This document shows positions 27,598 through 35,506 of a stretch of 64,000 bases of DNA, in pieces. A program made the translations under genes and the position numbers. The stretch is from UBA987 sp002292105 (lineage in GTDB: Bacteria > Bacteroidota > Bacteroidia > NS11-12g > UBA9320). The DNA lies in assembly GCA_943846675.1 (NCBI GenBank), contig OX044357.1, positions 1,860,001 to 1,924,000 of the forward strand, given 5' to 3'. The notes under the pieces were generated by a model. The model did no database searches. It was not told where the DNA came from and was given only the letters and a program-made list of their open reading frames with translations. How positions within the stretch are numbered: position 1 is the first letter of the stretch; each line of letters opens with the position of its first letter.

Positions 27598-28149
27598 TTA
27601 TTTTTTAGGAAATTTCATCCTGTAATCAACGGATATATTACCCTTACTAATATCTGTTAGTTTGCCTTTAATTAACCGTCGCTTTAAAGCAGAAATATGG
27701 TCAATAAATAACACGCCTTCAATGTGGTCATACTCATGCTGGATTACACGGGCCGTCATTCCATCAAAGGTTTCTTCATAGGTATGAAAATCAAGATCTT
27801 GGAACCTAATTTTTATGGTTGCGTTACGGTCAACATTTTCTCTGATGTGGGGAATACTTAGGCAACCCTCCCCGAACGTCCACGCATCGTCGTATTCGTC
27901 TAACATTTCAGCGTTTATAAACACCCTACGCTGTCCTACAGATTCATCGTCATACATGTGCGTGCTGTCAATAACAAACAAACGAATATCTTTTCCAATT
28001 TGCGGAGCTGCTAAACCAACTCCGTTAGACGCATCCATGGTTTCCATCATGTTTTCAACCAATAGACCCAAATCAGGGTAATCGCTGTCGATGGGCTTAC
28101 ACATTTTTCGTAAAACGCCGTCTCCAAAAGCACGAATGGGTAGAATCAT
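27598..28149 (-). CDS. def: Peptide deformylase
   Basis: Removes the N-formyl group from new proteins. The 183-residue product has all three metal-site motifs: G-V-G-L-A-A-P-Q-I-G at about residues 43-52, E-G-C-L-S-I-P (Cys ligand) at about 97, and Q-H-E-Y-D-H-I-E-G (His ligands and catalytic Glu) at about 139. Its start overlaps the ruvX stop by 4 bp (ATGA-type), which implies coupling. The matching formyltransferase gene fmt is at about 42.5 kb, not adjacent as in many bacteria. Confidence 0.96.
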   Translation of the reverse strand: MILPIRAFGDGVLRKMCKPIDSDYPDLGLLVENMMETMDASNGVGLAAPQIGKDIRLFVIDSTHMYDDESVGQRRVFINAEMLDEYDDAWTFGEGCLSIPHIRENVDRNATIKIRFQDLDFHTYEETFDGMTARVIQHEYDHIEGVLFIDHISALKRRLIKGKLTDISKGNISVDYRMKFPKK

Positions 28150-28559
28150 ATTCTATTCTCTAAATAATCCTGCAAAATTAAGCCTGCACTCGTGGAATCC
28201 AATAATGATTTGTCGCGCCTTTGTTTCTTTTTAACCCCACTATCAATTAGCGCTTGCATGGCCATTTTAGAAGTATAACGCTCATCGCATCTCGCAAAAG
28301 GCATGTCGGGTAGTTTCTCTTTAAGCTTGTCGATAAATTTCAAGATTACAGTTTCTACGTCCGACAATTCACCTGACATGCGAAAAGGTTGTCCAACCAC
28401 AATCGTTTCTACTTCTTCCCGCTTACAATAGTCCGTAATAAACGCAACGGCTTCTTTGTTGGTTACAGTCGTTAAAGGACTTGCAATAATCTGAAGGGGG
28501 TCCGTAGAGGCGATCCCTACCCGTTTCATTCCAAAGTCTATTGCGATTATTCTTGCCAT
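28146..28559 (-). CDS. ruvX: Putative pre-16S rRNA nuclease / Holliday-junction resolvase-like protein
   Basis: A 137-residue RNase H-fold protein of the YqgF/RuvX family, which trims pre-16S rRNA in E. coli and has also been proposed as a junction resolvase. The N-terminus R-I-I-A-I-D-F-G-M-K-R-V-G-I-A carries the first catalytic Asp; V-V-G-Q-P-F-R-M-S-G, D-E-R-Y-T-S-K-M-A and the C-terminal L-L-D-S-T-S-A-G-L-I-L match the family. The start is taken at the ATG complementary to 28557-28559, since the frame's earlier ATG would add a poorly conserved six residues. First gene of the ruvX-def-ubiA operon. Confidence 0.92.
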   Translation of the reverse strand: MARIIAIDFGMKRVGIASTDPLQIIASPLTTVTNKEAVAFITDYCKREEVETIVVGQPFRMSGELSDVETVILKFIDKLKEKLPDMPFARCDERYTSKMAMQALIDSGVKKKQRRDKSLLDSTSAGLILQDYLENRI

Positions 28560-28777
28560 TGGTGCAAAGAAACGCAAATATGCCCGAGTATGGCGTATGG
28601 AGAATATACGTTTATGTAAATGTCAACCGAACAAATATTGAGACTAACCTCTATTCTGAACCTAATCACATGGTGCAATTGGAATGATTACTTGACCGTT
28701 AAGCCATCAATTGCATTAAGTTAGTAAACTACACAATGATTCAAATGTCTGCACTGCATGCTAGAACCAGTCGTTGA

Positions 28778-28971
28778 TTAGTCGTGCGTGACCAAAATTC
28801 GCTGAATAACAACTTCATCACCGATACTCATTTTACAAACGTATATACCCGAATTCAGTGTAGAAACGTCTAAATCAGATTGGTGTGCTCCAACATTTTG
28901 TAATGAATTCAGAACAACTTGTATTTCTTTTCCTGACAAATCATACAGGCCTATATGTGTAAAATGTCAGC
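28778..28971 (-). pseudogene. Remnant of a T9SS cargo gene: C-terminal sorting domain
   Basis: The minus strand is open from the IS edge to a stop at 28778-28780, encoding about 64 residues. It reads as a type A T9SS sorting domain: I-G-L-Y-D-L-S-G-K-E-I-Q, then D-V-S-T-L-N-S-G-I-Y-V-C-K-M, then D-E-V-V-I-Q-R-I-L-V. Such domains direct proteins through the type IX system and are cleaved at the surface. The rest of the gene should continue beyond 28972 but is replaced by the IS3 element. The 220 bp between ruvX and this remnant hold no recognisable gene. Confidence 0.8.
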
Positions 28972-29067
28972 CTAATGTTTACCACTTAAGAGATAAAGTT
29001 AAGTAACAGTTTATTATCTTGAAAGACGTCTTTCAAGGCTTTATCAAATCTTAAAAAGTAAATAATA

Positions 29068-29430
29068 ATGGGAAAAGTAGGAAGACCAAGAAAAAGAACA
29101 GCCGAATCAGTTGTAAAAGACATCAGAAGACAAACCAGAAGAAAGTTCAACTCTGAAGAAAAAATCAGAATCGTCCTTGAAGGATTAAAAGGAGAAGAAT
29201 CTATTTCAGAAATCTGTCGTAAAGAAGGCATAGCACCAGCACTTTATTATCGTTGGAGCAAGGACTTTATTGAAGCGGGTAAAAAGCGTTTAAATGGAGA
29301 CACAGAGCGTAATGCCAATACCGGAGAAGTTAAAGACCTCAAGGATGAATCACAGAACCTTAAACTCGTTGTAGCAGAGCAAGCTCTTGAAATCAGAGTA
29401 CTCAAAAAAAGCTTGCGTGGTCTAGAATAA
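29068..29430 (+). CDS. IS3-family transposase OrfA
   Basis: A 120-residue DNA-binding protein. R-R-K-F-N-S-E-E-K-I-R-I-V-L-E-G-L begins a helix-turn-helix, followed by S-I-S-E-I-C-R-K-E-G-I-A-P-A-L-Y-Y-R-W, the typical OrfA recognition segment. The C-terminal 40 residues form a leucine-zipper-like coil. The basic start G-R-P-R-K-R is also usual. Near the end is a run of seven A (29404-29410), from which a -1 shift would lead directly into the orfB frame. Confidence 0.9.
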   Translation: MGKVGRPRKRTAESVVKDIRRQTRRKFNSEEKIRIVLEGLKGEESISEICRKEGIAPALYYRWSKDFIEAGKKRLNGDTERNANTGEVKDLKDESQNLKLVVAEQALEIRVLKKSLRGLE

Positions 29431-29444
29431 AGTTCAAAAAGTAT

Positions 29445-30422
29445 ATGCGCTTTACTCAAAACGAAAAATACGAGATCATCCGATTGGTTGAAGACTCAGA
29501 ACTTGGTGTGAACAGAACACTTGGTGAGCTTGACATACCAAAGAGGACGTTTTATAACTGGTATGGAAAATACACCAAGCATGGCTATGATGGTCTTGCT
29601 CCTAAAAAACGTAACGCCAATAGTCAGTGGAACCGAATACCTGACCAAGTTCGAAATGAAGTGGTTGAGCTTGCTTTAGAGGTTCCAGAACTATCTCCAA
29701 GGGAACTTGCCCACAGAATGATTGACCAAAAGCAATACTTTATCTCTGAGAGCAGTGTGTATCGGATCCTTAAATCAAGAGGGCTTATCACTTCTCCAGC
29801 ATATATTGTAATGAGAGCTGCGGATGAGTTCAAGGATAAAACTACTCATGTAAACCAAATGTGGCAAACTGATTTTACATACTTTAAAATAGTTGGATGG
29901 GGTTGGTATTACCTATCCACCATTTTAGACGATTATAGCCGATATATTGTACACTGGGAGTTATGTTCTAATATGAAGACAGATGATGTGACCAGATCAC
30001 TTGACAGTGCTTTAGAAAAAGCTGGCCTAGACAAGAACAATAGTCCGAGACTGCTGAGTGATAACGGTTCTTGCTACATCAGTTCAGAACTTGCTAAATA
30101 TATTCAAGACAAAGGAATGAGTCATGTTCGCGGAAGACCAATGCATCCGCAGACTCAGGGGAAGATAGAACGTTGGCACAGGTCAATGAAAAATGTGGTG
30201 AAACTTGAAAATTATTATTTACCTGGTGATTTGACAAACAGACTTGAAGAGTTTGTTGAGTATTACAACAATGAACGGTATCATGAATCACTGCAAAACC
30301 TAACACCAGCAGACGTGTACTTTGGACGCAGCCAAGAGATATTAGATCAAAGACATTTAATTAAACTAAAAACAATGAAAAAAAGAAGAAAGCAACACCT
30401 GTTGCAAAGATTAAATTTATGA
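29445..30422 (+). CDS. IS3-family transposase OrfB (DDE integrase)
   Basis: A 325-residue catalytic subunit. An N-terminal helix-turn-helix region (K-R-T-F-Y-N-W-Y) and an HTH_21-like segment (S-P-R-E-L-A-H-R-M-I) come first. The rve core has W-Q-T-D-F-T-Y-F at about residue 141, L-L-S-D-N-G-S-C-Y at about 205, and G-K-I-E-R-W-H at about 241, with exactly 35 residues between the second D and the E. All catalytic residues are present and the frame is intact, so the element may still be active. Confidence 0.93.
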   Translation: MRFTQNEKYEIIRLVEDSELGVNRTLGELDIPKRTFYNWYGKYTKHGYDGLAPKKRNANSQWNRIPDQVRNEVVELALEVPELSPRELAHRMIDQKQYFISESSVYRILKSRGLITSPAYIVMRAADEFKDKTTHVNQMWQTDFTYFKIVGWGWYYLSTILDDYSRYIVHWELCSNMKTDDVTRSLDSALEKAGLDKNNSPRLLSDNGSCYISSELAKYIQDKGMSHVRGRPMHPQTQGKIERWHRSMKNVVKLENYYLPGDLTNRLEEFVEYYNNERYHESLQNLTPADVYFGRSQEILDQRHLIKLKTMKKRRKQHLLQRLNL

Positions 30423-30458
30423 CTTAATTTTGACTATCTCTGGTAAACATTAGTTTGA

Positions 30459-30881
30459 AGACTTACAATTCCATTGGTTTATCGAAAATACTTTACCTAC
30501 AAAAATTTGAACCTTCATGCTGAATTAGGCTTCCAGTATAACTACCTACTATCGAGCTTTGCTGATCTGCAATCCACAAGTTTGTTAGACGGAATAACGA
30601 AACAAAGCAGTACCAAAACCACGTCGTATCGGAACCGCAATCTATATGGAGGTGTATTTGGAGTTGGCGTGAGTAAACCACTAGGTATTGGCCAGGTTGG
30701 TATAAACATGAGATTGGTAAGTTTTATACCCAACTTTGCAGTACCCGAGGCTAGATACGACGATGTTGATTTCATAGTAGACGCTCAATATATCGACACT
30801 GACTTCAGCTTGAATTCCGTTGCCATCAATTTTTCGTATCAGATGCCATTGACATACCGCATAAGACAGCATAAAAAATAG
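30459..30881 (+). pseudogene. C-terminal remnant of an outer-membrane beta-barrel protein
   Basis: The frame is open from just inside the right IS flank (after a stop at 30456) to 30881, giving about 140 residues with no proper start. It alternates hydrophobic and polar residues in barrel strands: N-L-H-A-E-L-G-F-Q-Y-N-Y-L-L-S-S, G-G-V-F-G-V-G-V-S-K-P-L, G-Q-V-G-I-N-M-R-L, S-V-A-I-N-F-S-Y-Q-M-P-L. This resembles the end of a PorT-like or OmpA-type barrel of Bacteroidota. The N-terminal half is missing at the IS junction. A TTG at 30474 could in theory start a fragment, but there would be no signal peptide. Confidence 0.72.
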
Positions 30882-31078
30882 AATAGGCGTTCCAAAGTCA
30901 ACATTGCTTATTTTAGCCATTGTTGGAAACATGTGCTAGTCCTATTAAGGTGCAATGTTTTATAGAGGGATAGTGGCGTACAAAAACATTTTCTCACTTA
31001 CTGACTCGTTTCAACTGTGGGAAACGTGATTGAATATATATTGTATTGATGCAGGAACTTCTGTGTGAGTTTCAGTTT

Positions 31079-31119
31079 GAGTTTGAGAATGAGTAATTTT
31101 CGTACTCACTCTCCAACTC
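31079..31119. other. Stem-loop between the barrel remnant and tRNA-Leu
   Basis: GAGTTTGAGAATGAGTA (31079-31095) pairs with TACTCACTCTCCAACTC (31103-31119), 17 positions with two non-Watson-Crick pairs, around a 7-nt loop. It lies 13 bp past the tRNA-Leu 3' end and might slow or end its transcription, though no T tract follows on the minus strand. Confidence 0.5.
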
Positions 31120-31131
31120 GCTCTGCTATTG

Positions 31132-31213
31132 TACCCAGGGCCGGGCTCGAACCGGCACGTCCGAAGACATTGGTGTTTGAGACCAACGCGTCTACCAATT
31201 CCGCCACCTGGGC
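31132..31213 (-). tRNA. tRNA-Leu (anticodon CAA)
   Basis: The minus strand folds into a full cloverleaf with a long variable arm (class II). The acceptor GCCCAGG pairs with CCTGGGT, the D-arm region is GGCGGAATTGGTAGACGC, and the anticodon stem TTGGT/ACCAA encloses CTCAAAC with CAA at 34-36. The T-arm is GCCGGTTCGAGCCCGGC. Discriminator A; CCA not encoded. It decodes UUG. Confidence 0.95.
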
Positions 31214-31235
31214 ATATTGACTTGGTAGTACCTCT

Positions 31236-31757
31236 TTAAAGGCGTGCAAATTTATTTATTGAATCCCGTATACGCAACAGATATTTTCGTTGTAAATAGG
31301 ATTCTTTTATTTCTTGTAATAACGACGTCTCTTTTGATGATTCATAACGCTCAAGAAGTCCATTTAACTTGGTTTCATATTCGCCTTCCAGCTTCTCAAA
31401 GTCTTCAGTCACTTGATTTAAATCCTCTTTGTCATCAGACATGCCCACATCCATAATGCGTTCATTCCACTCCATCATGTCCATTAGAAACGCTGGAGGG
31501 AGCTTGTCCTCATGACCCACTGAATGACCTAATAAACCAAGTACATAAGGAATTCGCTGGTTTGTTTCAGAAAGTGTTTTATACGCCTGATTGTTAATTG
31601 ATGTTTGCATCAATGCATTTTCATACGCCTGGTCATCACCAGCTGCAAAGTCTGGATGATTCAATTTAGAAAACTTCAAATACTGTTTTCTTAATTTTTC
31701 GGTATCTACAACAAACGAAATTGCAATGCCAAAGTGATCAAAGTAGTTAGAATCCAC
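31236..31757 (-). CDS. hscB: Fe-S cluster assembly co-chaperone HscB
   Basis: A 173-residue J-domain protein that delivers the IscU scaffold to the HscA chaperone. The N-terminal J domain starts N-Y-F-D-H-F-G-I and contains L-N-H-P-D-F (HPD motif) at about residues 33-36. The C-terminal three-helix IscU-binding part includes Q-R-I-P-Y-V-L-G-L-L-G and F-L-M-D-M-M-E-W-N-E, which mark HscB rather than a general DnaJ. Co-directional with rseP, 2 bp apart. No other isc genes are in the window. Confidence 0.88.
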   Translation of the reverse strand: MDSNYFDHFGIAISFVVDTEKLRKQYLKFSKLNHPDFAAGDDQAYENALMQTSINNQAYKTLSETNQRIPYVLGLLGHSVGHEDKLPPAFLMDMMEWNERIMDVGMSDDKEDLNQVTEDFEKLEGEYETKLNGLLERYESSKETSLLQEIKESYLQRKYLLRIRDSINKFARL

Positions 31758-31759
31758 TT

Positions 31760-33088
31760 TTATAAAAACTTGGATTTGATGATCTGCCAGATGTCGTTAC
31801 CCATTGTTAACGCCATAAGTGTTAGTAAGATACCCATACCGATGTATTGGGCCACCAATAGCACTCTTTCTGGTGCAGGTTTCCCGACAATCATTTCGTA
31901 GGTTAAGAACATCATATGACCTCCATCTAATGCAGGAATAGGCAGAGCATTCATAAATGCCAACGCCAAAGAAATCATTGCCGTCATACGCCAGAACCAG
32001 CCCCAGTCCCAAGTGCCTCCAAAGAATTCAGCCATTCCTATAACACTTTTGACCTCTTTTACCGGAACGTCGCCTTGAGCCATTTTAACTAAACCCAACG
32101 CGTTGTAATACACAGCTTCCCAGCTCTCTTTCCAAGAATAGGATATAGCAGAGCCTAACGTATATTTCTTTCTACTGTCTGGGTAACGTGCAATTTTCGG
32201 TTTAAACCCTAAAATGCCATTTGTATCGATACTTGCTTTTACATTGTTTGACGCTTCGCCTCGTAAATAATCAATCGAAATTTCCCCACCTTTATTCGCT
32301 TTTAGCATTTTAGTGAAATGCGTAAAACTTTGAACGACAGTATCGTTAATAGCCGTAATTCGGTCGCCTTTTAGCAATCCTGCGTCAAAAGCTCCTCCCC
32401 CTTCTTTAGGATCTTCTTTTAAAAATACTTGACTCTTCGAATCAATAAACAATCCCTTAGATCGTGACAATTGCTTAAACAGGTTGCCAGGAATTTCGAT
32501 CTTCTTTTCTTCTCCGTCTCTATCGATGACCATCTCACCACCAAAAACTGCTTCGTAGGTCACAAAATCAACAAAACGCTCATATTCGTTACCATTCAAC
32601 GAAACCAGTTTGTCTCCATCACGGAAACCAAGATCATGCGCCAGTTCTCCAACTAAGATGCCATCTTGATTAACCGTATCTATAGTGACAAAATTTTTCT
32701 CATAGCCCTTAAGTACCAAGACATAGAATAAAAACCCGAGGATTAAATTCATGACAATTCCACCGATCATCACGATGAAACGTTGCCAAGCCGGCTTACT
32801 TCTGAACTCCCAAGGTTGAGGTTCTGTTTTTAGTTGCTCTGTGTCAACAGACTCGTCAATCATACCAGCAATCTTCACATAGCCACCGATAGGCAACCAA
32901 CCAATTCCGTATTCTGTGTCTCCTTTTTTGAAGCTAAATAGTTTCTTACCCCATGCATCAAAGAACAAATAGAATTTTTCTACTTTGATACCAAACGCTC
33001 GTGCAGCTAAGTAATGTCCTAATTCGTGAAAAGTTACTAAGATGGCCAAAGCTAAGATTAGCTGTCCGGCCATAATTAATCCTGTCAT
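31760..33088 (-). CDS. rseP: Site-2 metalloprotease RseP
   Basis: A 442-residue zinc protease that cuts membrane-spanning substrates such as anti-sigma factors. Helix 1 carries the active site H-E-L-G-H-Y-L at about residues 21-27. The third ligand motif, I-P-A-L-D-G-G-H, is at about residue 382 near the last helices. Two PDZ-like domains sit between (one with G-D-K-L-V-S-L-N-G, the other with G-D-R-I-T-A-I-N-D). The length and four-helix layout are standard. The stop lies 2 bp from the hscB start. Confidence 0.95.
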   Translation of the reverse strand: MTGLIMAGQLILALAILVTFHELGHYLAARAFGIKVEKFYLFFDAWGKKLFSFKKGDTEYGIGWLPIGGYVKIAGMIDESVDTEQLKTEPQPWEFRSKPAWQRFIVMIGGIVMNLILGFLFYVLVLKGYEKNFVTIDTVNQDGILVGELAHDLGFRDGDKLVSLNGNEYERFVDFVTYEAVFGGEMVIDRDGEEKKIEIPGNLFKQLSRSKGLFIDSKSQVFLKEDPKEGGGAFDAGLLKGDRITAINDTVVQSFTHFTKMLKANKGGEISIDYLRGEASNNVKASIDTNGILGFKPKIARYPDSRKKYTLGSAISYSWKESWEAVYYNALGLVKMAQGDVPVKEVKSVIGMAEFFGGTWDWGWFWRMTAMISLALAFMNALPIPALDGGHMMFLTYEMIVGKPAPERVLLVAQYIGMGILLTLMALTMGNDIWQIIKSKFL

Positions 33089-33272
33089 AGTTTATCGTTT
33101 ATACGATTTTAAGGCTGCGAAAATACAACGTAAACATGGCCTAAGAAACCGGGTTTGGATGGAATGCTAGATTTAGTGGACAATTACCTCAATCTGAGTG
33201 GCTCGAAAACAATTATAGTTTTTGTTAAAAAAAGAAAACAAAAGTTTTAGTTTTGCGGTTCTTTAATTTAAT

Positions 33273-33343
33273 GGTCTCGTGGCCGAGTGGCTAGGCAGAG
33301 CTCTGCAAAAGCTTCCACAGCGGTTCGAATCCGCTCGAGACCT
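33273..33343 (+). tRNA. tRNA-Cys (anticodon GCA)
   Basis: Acceptor GGTCTCG pairs perfectly with CGAGACC. The anticodon stem GAGCT/AGCTT encloses CTGCAAA with GCA at 34-36. The T-arm is CGGTTCGAATCCG. The discriminator is U73, as tRNA-Cys requires. CCA is not encoded; the sequence continues directly into the structured repeat described separately. Confidence 0.95.
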
Positions 33344-33463
33344 CAAGCAAATCCTGATCTATGTGATCGGGATTTTCTATTTTTATGGTGAATGGAGCTT
33401 GCTCCGAAGAGCCAGAAAAATAGAAAAGACAAAGGCTACCGATAGGTAGACTGGATTTGCTTG
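33344..33463 (+). ncRNA. Structured element downstream of tRNA-Cys, unit 1
   Basis: A perfect 11-bp stem closes the unit: CAAGCAAATCC at 33344-33354 with GGATTTGCTTG at 33453-33463. Inside are three hairpins. The first is AATCCTGATC/GATCGGGATT (33350-33374) with a T-rich tail, a terminator that shares AATCC with the closing stem. The second is CTATTTTT/AAAAATAG (33377-33423), enclosing GGAG-CTTG-CTCC. The third is CTACC-GATA-GGTAG (33436-33449). Unit 2 repeats the same order with changed stems. Whether it acts as RNA or only as mobile DNA is unknown. Confidence 0.55.
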
Positions 33464-33497
33464 TACACCCATAAAATCGTTTACCGGAACGCAGAGC

Positions 33498-33514
33498 AAT
33501 CCGCTCGAGACCTC
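33498..33514 (+). repeat. Second copy of the tRNA-Cys 3' end
   Basis: AATCCGCTCGAGACCTC repeats the last 16 nt of tRNA-Cys plus the following base (33328-33344) exactly, 170 bp downstream. The bases before it, GCAGAGC, also occur in the tRNA at 33295-33301, so this may be an internally deleted second tRNA-Cys. Confidence 0.85.
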
Positions 33515-33634
33515 GAGTAAATCCTGACTATTTAGTCGGGATTTTTTGTTTTTACCACGACTGGAGCTCGCTCCAAGGAGATGGTAAAACGAAAAAGCCA
33601 GAGGCTACCGAAAGGTAGGCTGGTGATCAGGAAT
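33515..33634 (+). ncRNA. Structured element downstream of the tRNA-Cys tail copy, unit 2
   Basis: It has the same order as unit 1. A terminator hairpin AATCCTGACTA/TAGTCGGGATT with T6 lies at 33520-33548. A stem GTTTTTACCA/TGGTAAAAC (33548-33590) encloses GGAG-CTCG-CTCC. Then comes CTACC-GAAA-GGTAG (33605-33618), with CCAG/CTGG extending its stem. The middle stem differs from unit 1 in nearly every base yet still pairs. The right boundary is approximate. Confidence 0.5.
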
Positions 33635-33693
33635 TAATTTTGATTTACAACTACTATTTTCTTCTTAAACATCGCGAATAACTTTTCGCAACA

Positions 33694-33807
33694 TAGGCTT
33701 ATCAGTCCGCCAGTGGTCGGACAAGCTCTAAAATCGATTTTCTCCCGAGAGCTATCGAGATCAGCCGAAAAAGTAGGACGGGTTATAGGGTTGGTAAACC
33801 CTAAGCG
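33694..33807. repeat. Shortened palindromic repeat, copy C
   Basis: Only the two ends of the A/B repeat family remain. The left is TAGGCTTATCAGTCCGCC with the GTCCG/CGGAC hairpin and AAAATCGATTTTC. The right is GGGTTATAGGGTTGGTAAACCCTAAG with an AGGGTT-TACC-AACCCT hairpin (on the complement). About 300 bp of interior are absent. It fills the gap before the coiled-coil gene. Confidence 0.7.
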
Positions 33808-33823
33808 AATAAATAACGTTGTT

Positions 33824-34489
33824 TCATTTATCGTATTTACCCAATTCCACTTTAGTCTTGTTGATCATTTTCTTTTTCTCAATGATTGCAGACTGTTTTT
33901 TCTTTTGTACGTCTGCATTCTCAACCAAGTCTTTTTCGCGTTTTTCTATGGTTTCTTTGGCGCGTTTAATTTCCTTCTCGTATGTTTCCTTATCCTTAAC
34001 CAAATTTCTCTTTTCCCTTTCCAACTTATTGAGCTCCTTGGATTCTTGGTCTAAACGTTTAGACACAGCATCGAAAGCTGCGCCCGTTGCGAATTTTTTA
34101 AGTATCGATTGGATCGCTGGACTTTTATCTGAATTATAATGATAATACTGGTTTCCTGACTTCAAAAACACACTTAAGTAAACACCTTCAGGTGTACTAT
34201 TGAAATTTGAAAACACTTGAATTGCCGTATCTTCTAAAGAAGGAATAAGCACATTAGAGCTCACCAAATCGCTAGATTTTGACACTTTTAGCGTTTTCCC
34301 GCCATATTGCTTCATTAATTTCTCCCAATCTCGCTGCGCATCTTTTGCCTTCACTTCTGGAATCAGCACTTTAAATCCGCTCTGGATACCTTGGCTCATA
34401 TTAAGTGTTACAGGAGAAACTGACGTAACTTGAGCTTGAGTAAACAACGTTTGTGACGCCAAAATGAGTATAAAAATTACGTGTTTCAT
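33824..34489 (-). CDS. Secreted coiled-coil protein of unknown function
   Basis: A 221-residue protein with a clear signal peptide (M-K-H-V-I-F-I-L-I-L-A-S, cleavage near T-Q-A-Q). The first 130 mature residues are a mixed domain with G-F-K-V-L-I-P and Q-R-D-W-E-K-L-M-K-Q-Y-G-G-K. The last 80 residues are a charged coiled coil (L-D-Q-E-S-K-E-L-N-K-L-E-R-E, K-E-T-Y-E-K-E-I-K-R-A-K-E-T). It probably works in the periplasm. I do not recognise a named family. It lies 10 bp downstream of the HMG-CoA lyase-like gene and may share its transcript. Confidence 0.7.
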   Translation of the reverse strand: MKHVIFILILASQTLFTQAQVTSVSPVTLNMSQGIQSGFKVLIPEVKAKDAQRDWEKLMKQYGGKTLKVSKSSDLVSSNVLIPSLEDTAIQVFSNFNSTPEGVYLSVFLKSGNQYYHYNSDKSPAIQSILKKFATGAAFDAVSKRLDQESKELNKLEREKRNLVKDKETYEKEIKRAKETIEKREKDLVENADVQKKKQSAIIEKKKMINKTKVELGKYDK

Positions 34490-34499
34490 AATTCCTTAT

Positions 34500-35345
34500 T
34501 TATCCAAATATGTTGTTCGCCATTTTCATGGCATCGTTAAATCGTTTCACGTCTAATCCATGACTTACCCCATGGCGGTCAAGATATTGAATTAAATTTT
34601 CCGTCGGCATATTCCCTACTAGATTGTCTTCTGCCATAGGACAACCACCAAAACCTTTGATTGCACCATCAAATCGCCGACAACCATTTCGCCATGCGGC
34701 ATCTACCTTTTCCTCCCAATCATCCGCTCTTGTATGAAAATGTGCTCCAAATTCTGGTTTTGTAAAACTCGCATTTAACTGTTTGAAAACAGACTGTATG
34801 GACTCAGCATTTGAAACCCCAACAGTGTCGCTTATCGAAAATGAATCCACTCCGAGGTCGGCAATTTTGCCTACCCACTCTTCAACAATCTCTGGCCCCC
34901 AATAGTCTCCGTAATTATTGCCGAATCCCATGGATATATAGATGACAACTTCTTTGTTTTGTGATCCCGCTTGATCAACAAGGAAGCGTACAACGTCTAA
35001 GCTATCCGTAATTGAAGAATTGGTATTTCGTTGCTGAAAAGTTTCAGAAACAGAAAATGGAAACCCCAGATAATCAAGCCGTTCGTGTTTTACCGCATCT
35101 TCAATTCCTCGTTTGTTTGCAACAATTACTGAAAGTCGTGTATCACTTTCATCAATCGAATCAAGCACTTTTTGCGTATCACGCATTTGAGGGATGGCCT
35201 TTGGTGAAACAAAACTTCCGCAATCCAATGTATGGTATCCAACCTTTAGCAACGCATTAATATATTCGATTTTGGTTTGGGTTGGAACGAACCACTCCAA
35301 ACCTTGCATTGCATCACGTGGACATTCAATTATCTTAATATCCAT
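34500..35345 (-). CDS. Hydroxymethylglutaryl-CoA lyase-like aldolase
   Basis: A 281-residue TIM-barrel lyase of the DRE-type group. HMG-CoA lyase splits 3-hydroxy-3-methylglutaryl-CoA to acetyl-CoA and acetoacetate at the end of leucine breakdown. The start I-I-E-C-P-R-D-A-M-Q-G stands in for the usual E-V-G-P-R-D-G-L-Q. Later motifs are D-S-F-S-I-S-D-T-V-G, H-F-H-T-R (metal-binding His pair) and K-G-F-G-G-C-P-M-A, with the Cys loop diagnostic of HMG-CoA lyase. The N-terminal motif is altered (C-P-R-D-A-M), so a related acyl-CoA lyase function is possible. Confidence 0.85.
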   Translation of the reverse strand: MDIKIIECPRDAMQGLEWFVPTQTKIEYINALLKVGYHTLDCGSFVSPKAIPQMRDTQKVLDSIDESDTRLSVIVANKRGIEDAVKHERLDYLGFPFSVSETFQQRNTNSSITDSLDVVRFLVDQAGSQNKEVVIYISMGFGNNYGDYWGPEIVEEWVGKIADLGVDSFSISDTVGVSNAESIQSVFKQLNASFTKPEFGAHFHTRADDWEEKVDAAWRNGCRRFDGAIKGFGGCPMAEDNLVGNMPTENLIQYLDRHGVSHGLDVKRFNDAMKMANNIFG

Positions 35346-35506
35346 TAATTTCTATATAATTCGTTCGTTTATTGCTGGTTTTACGCTCAAACAAGGTGCG
35401 TAAATGCTTATTACATCAGCCTTTCTTCATATTACTTCAAGGCTGTTTGCTTTTCGTCTCAAAAGTACCATTTTTGCACCTTTTAAAAGAGAAGTAAAGA
35501 ATTAAC

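Larger units (their letters stand above)
28972..30453 (+). mobile_element. IS3-family insertion sequence
   Basis: About 1.48 kb, bounded by the inverted repeat CTAATGTTTACCA (28972-28984) and TGGTAAACATTAG (30441-30453). It holds orfA and orfB in the usual order. No direct target duplication is visible: the flanks read GTCAGC on the left and TTTGAA on the right. Both neighbouring genes are truncated at its edges and lie on opposite strands, so it probably marks a deletion or inversion junction rather than a simple insertion. Confidence 0.85.
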
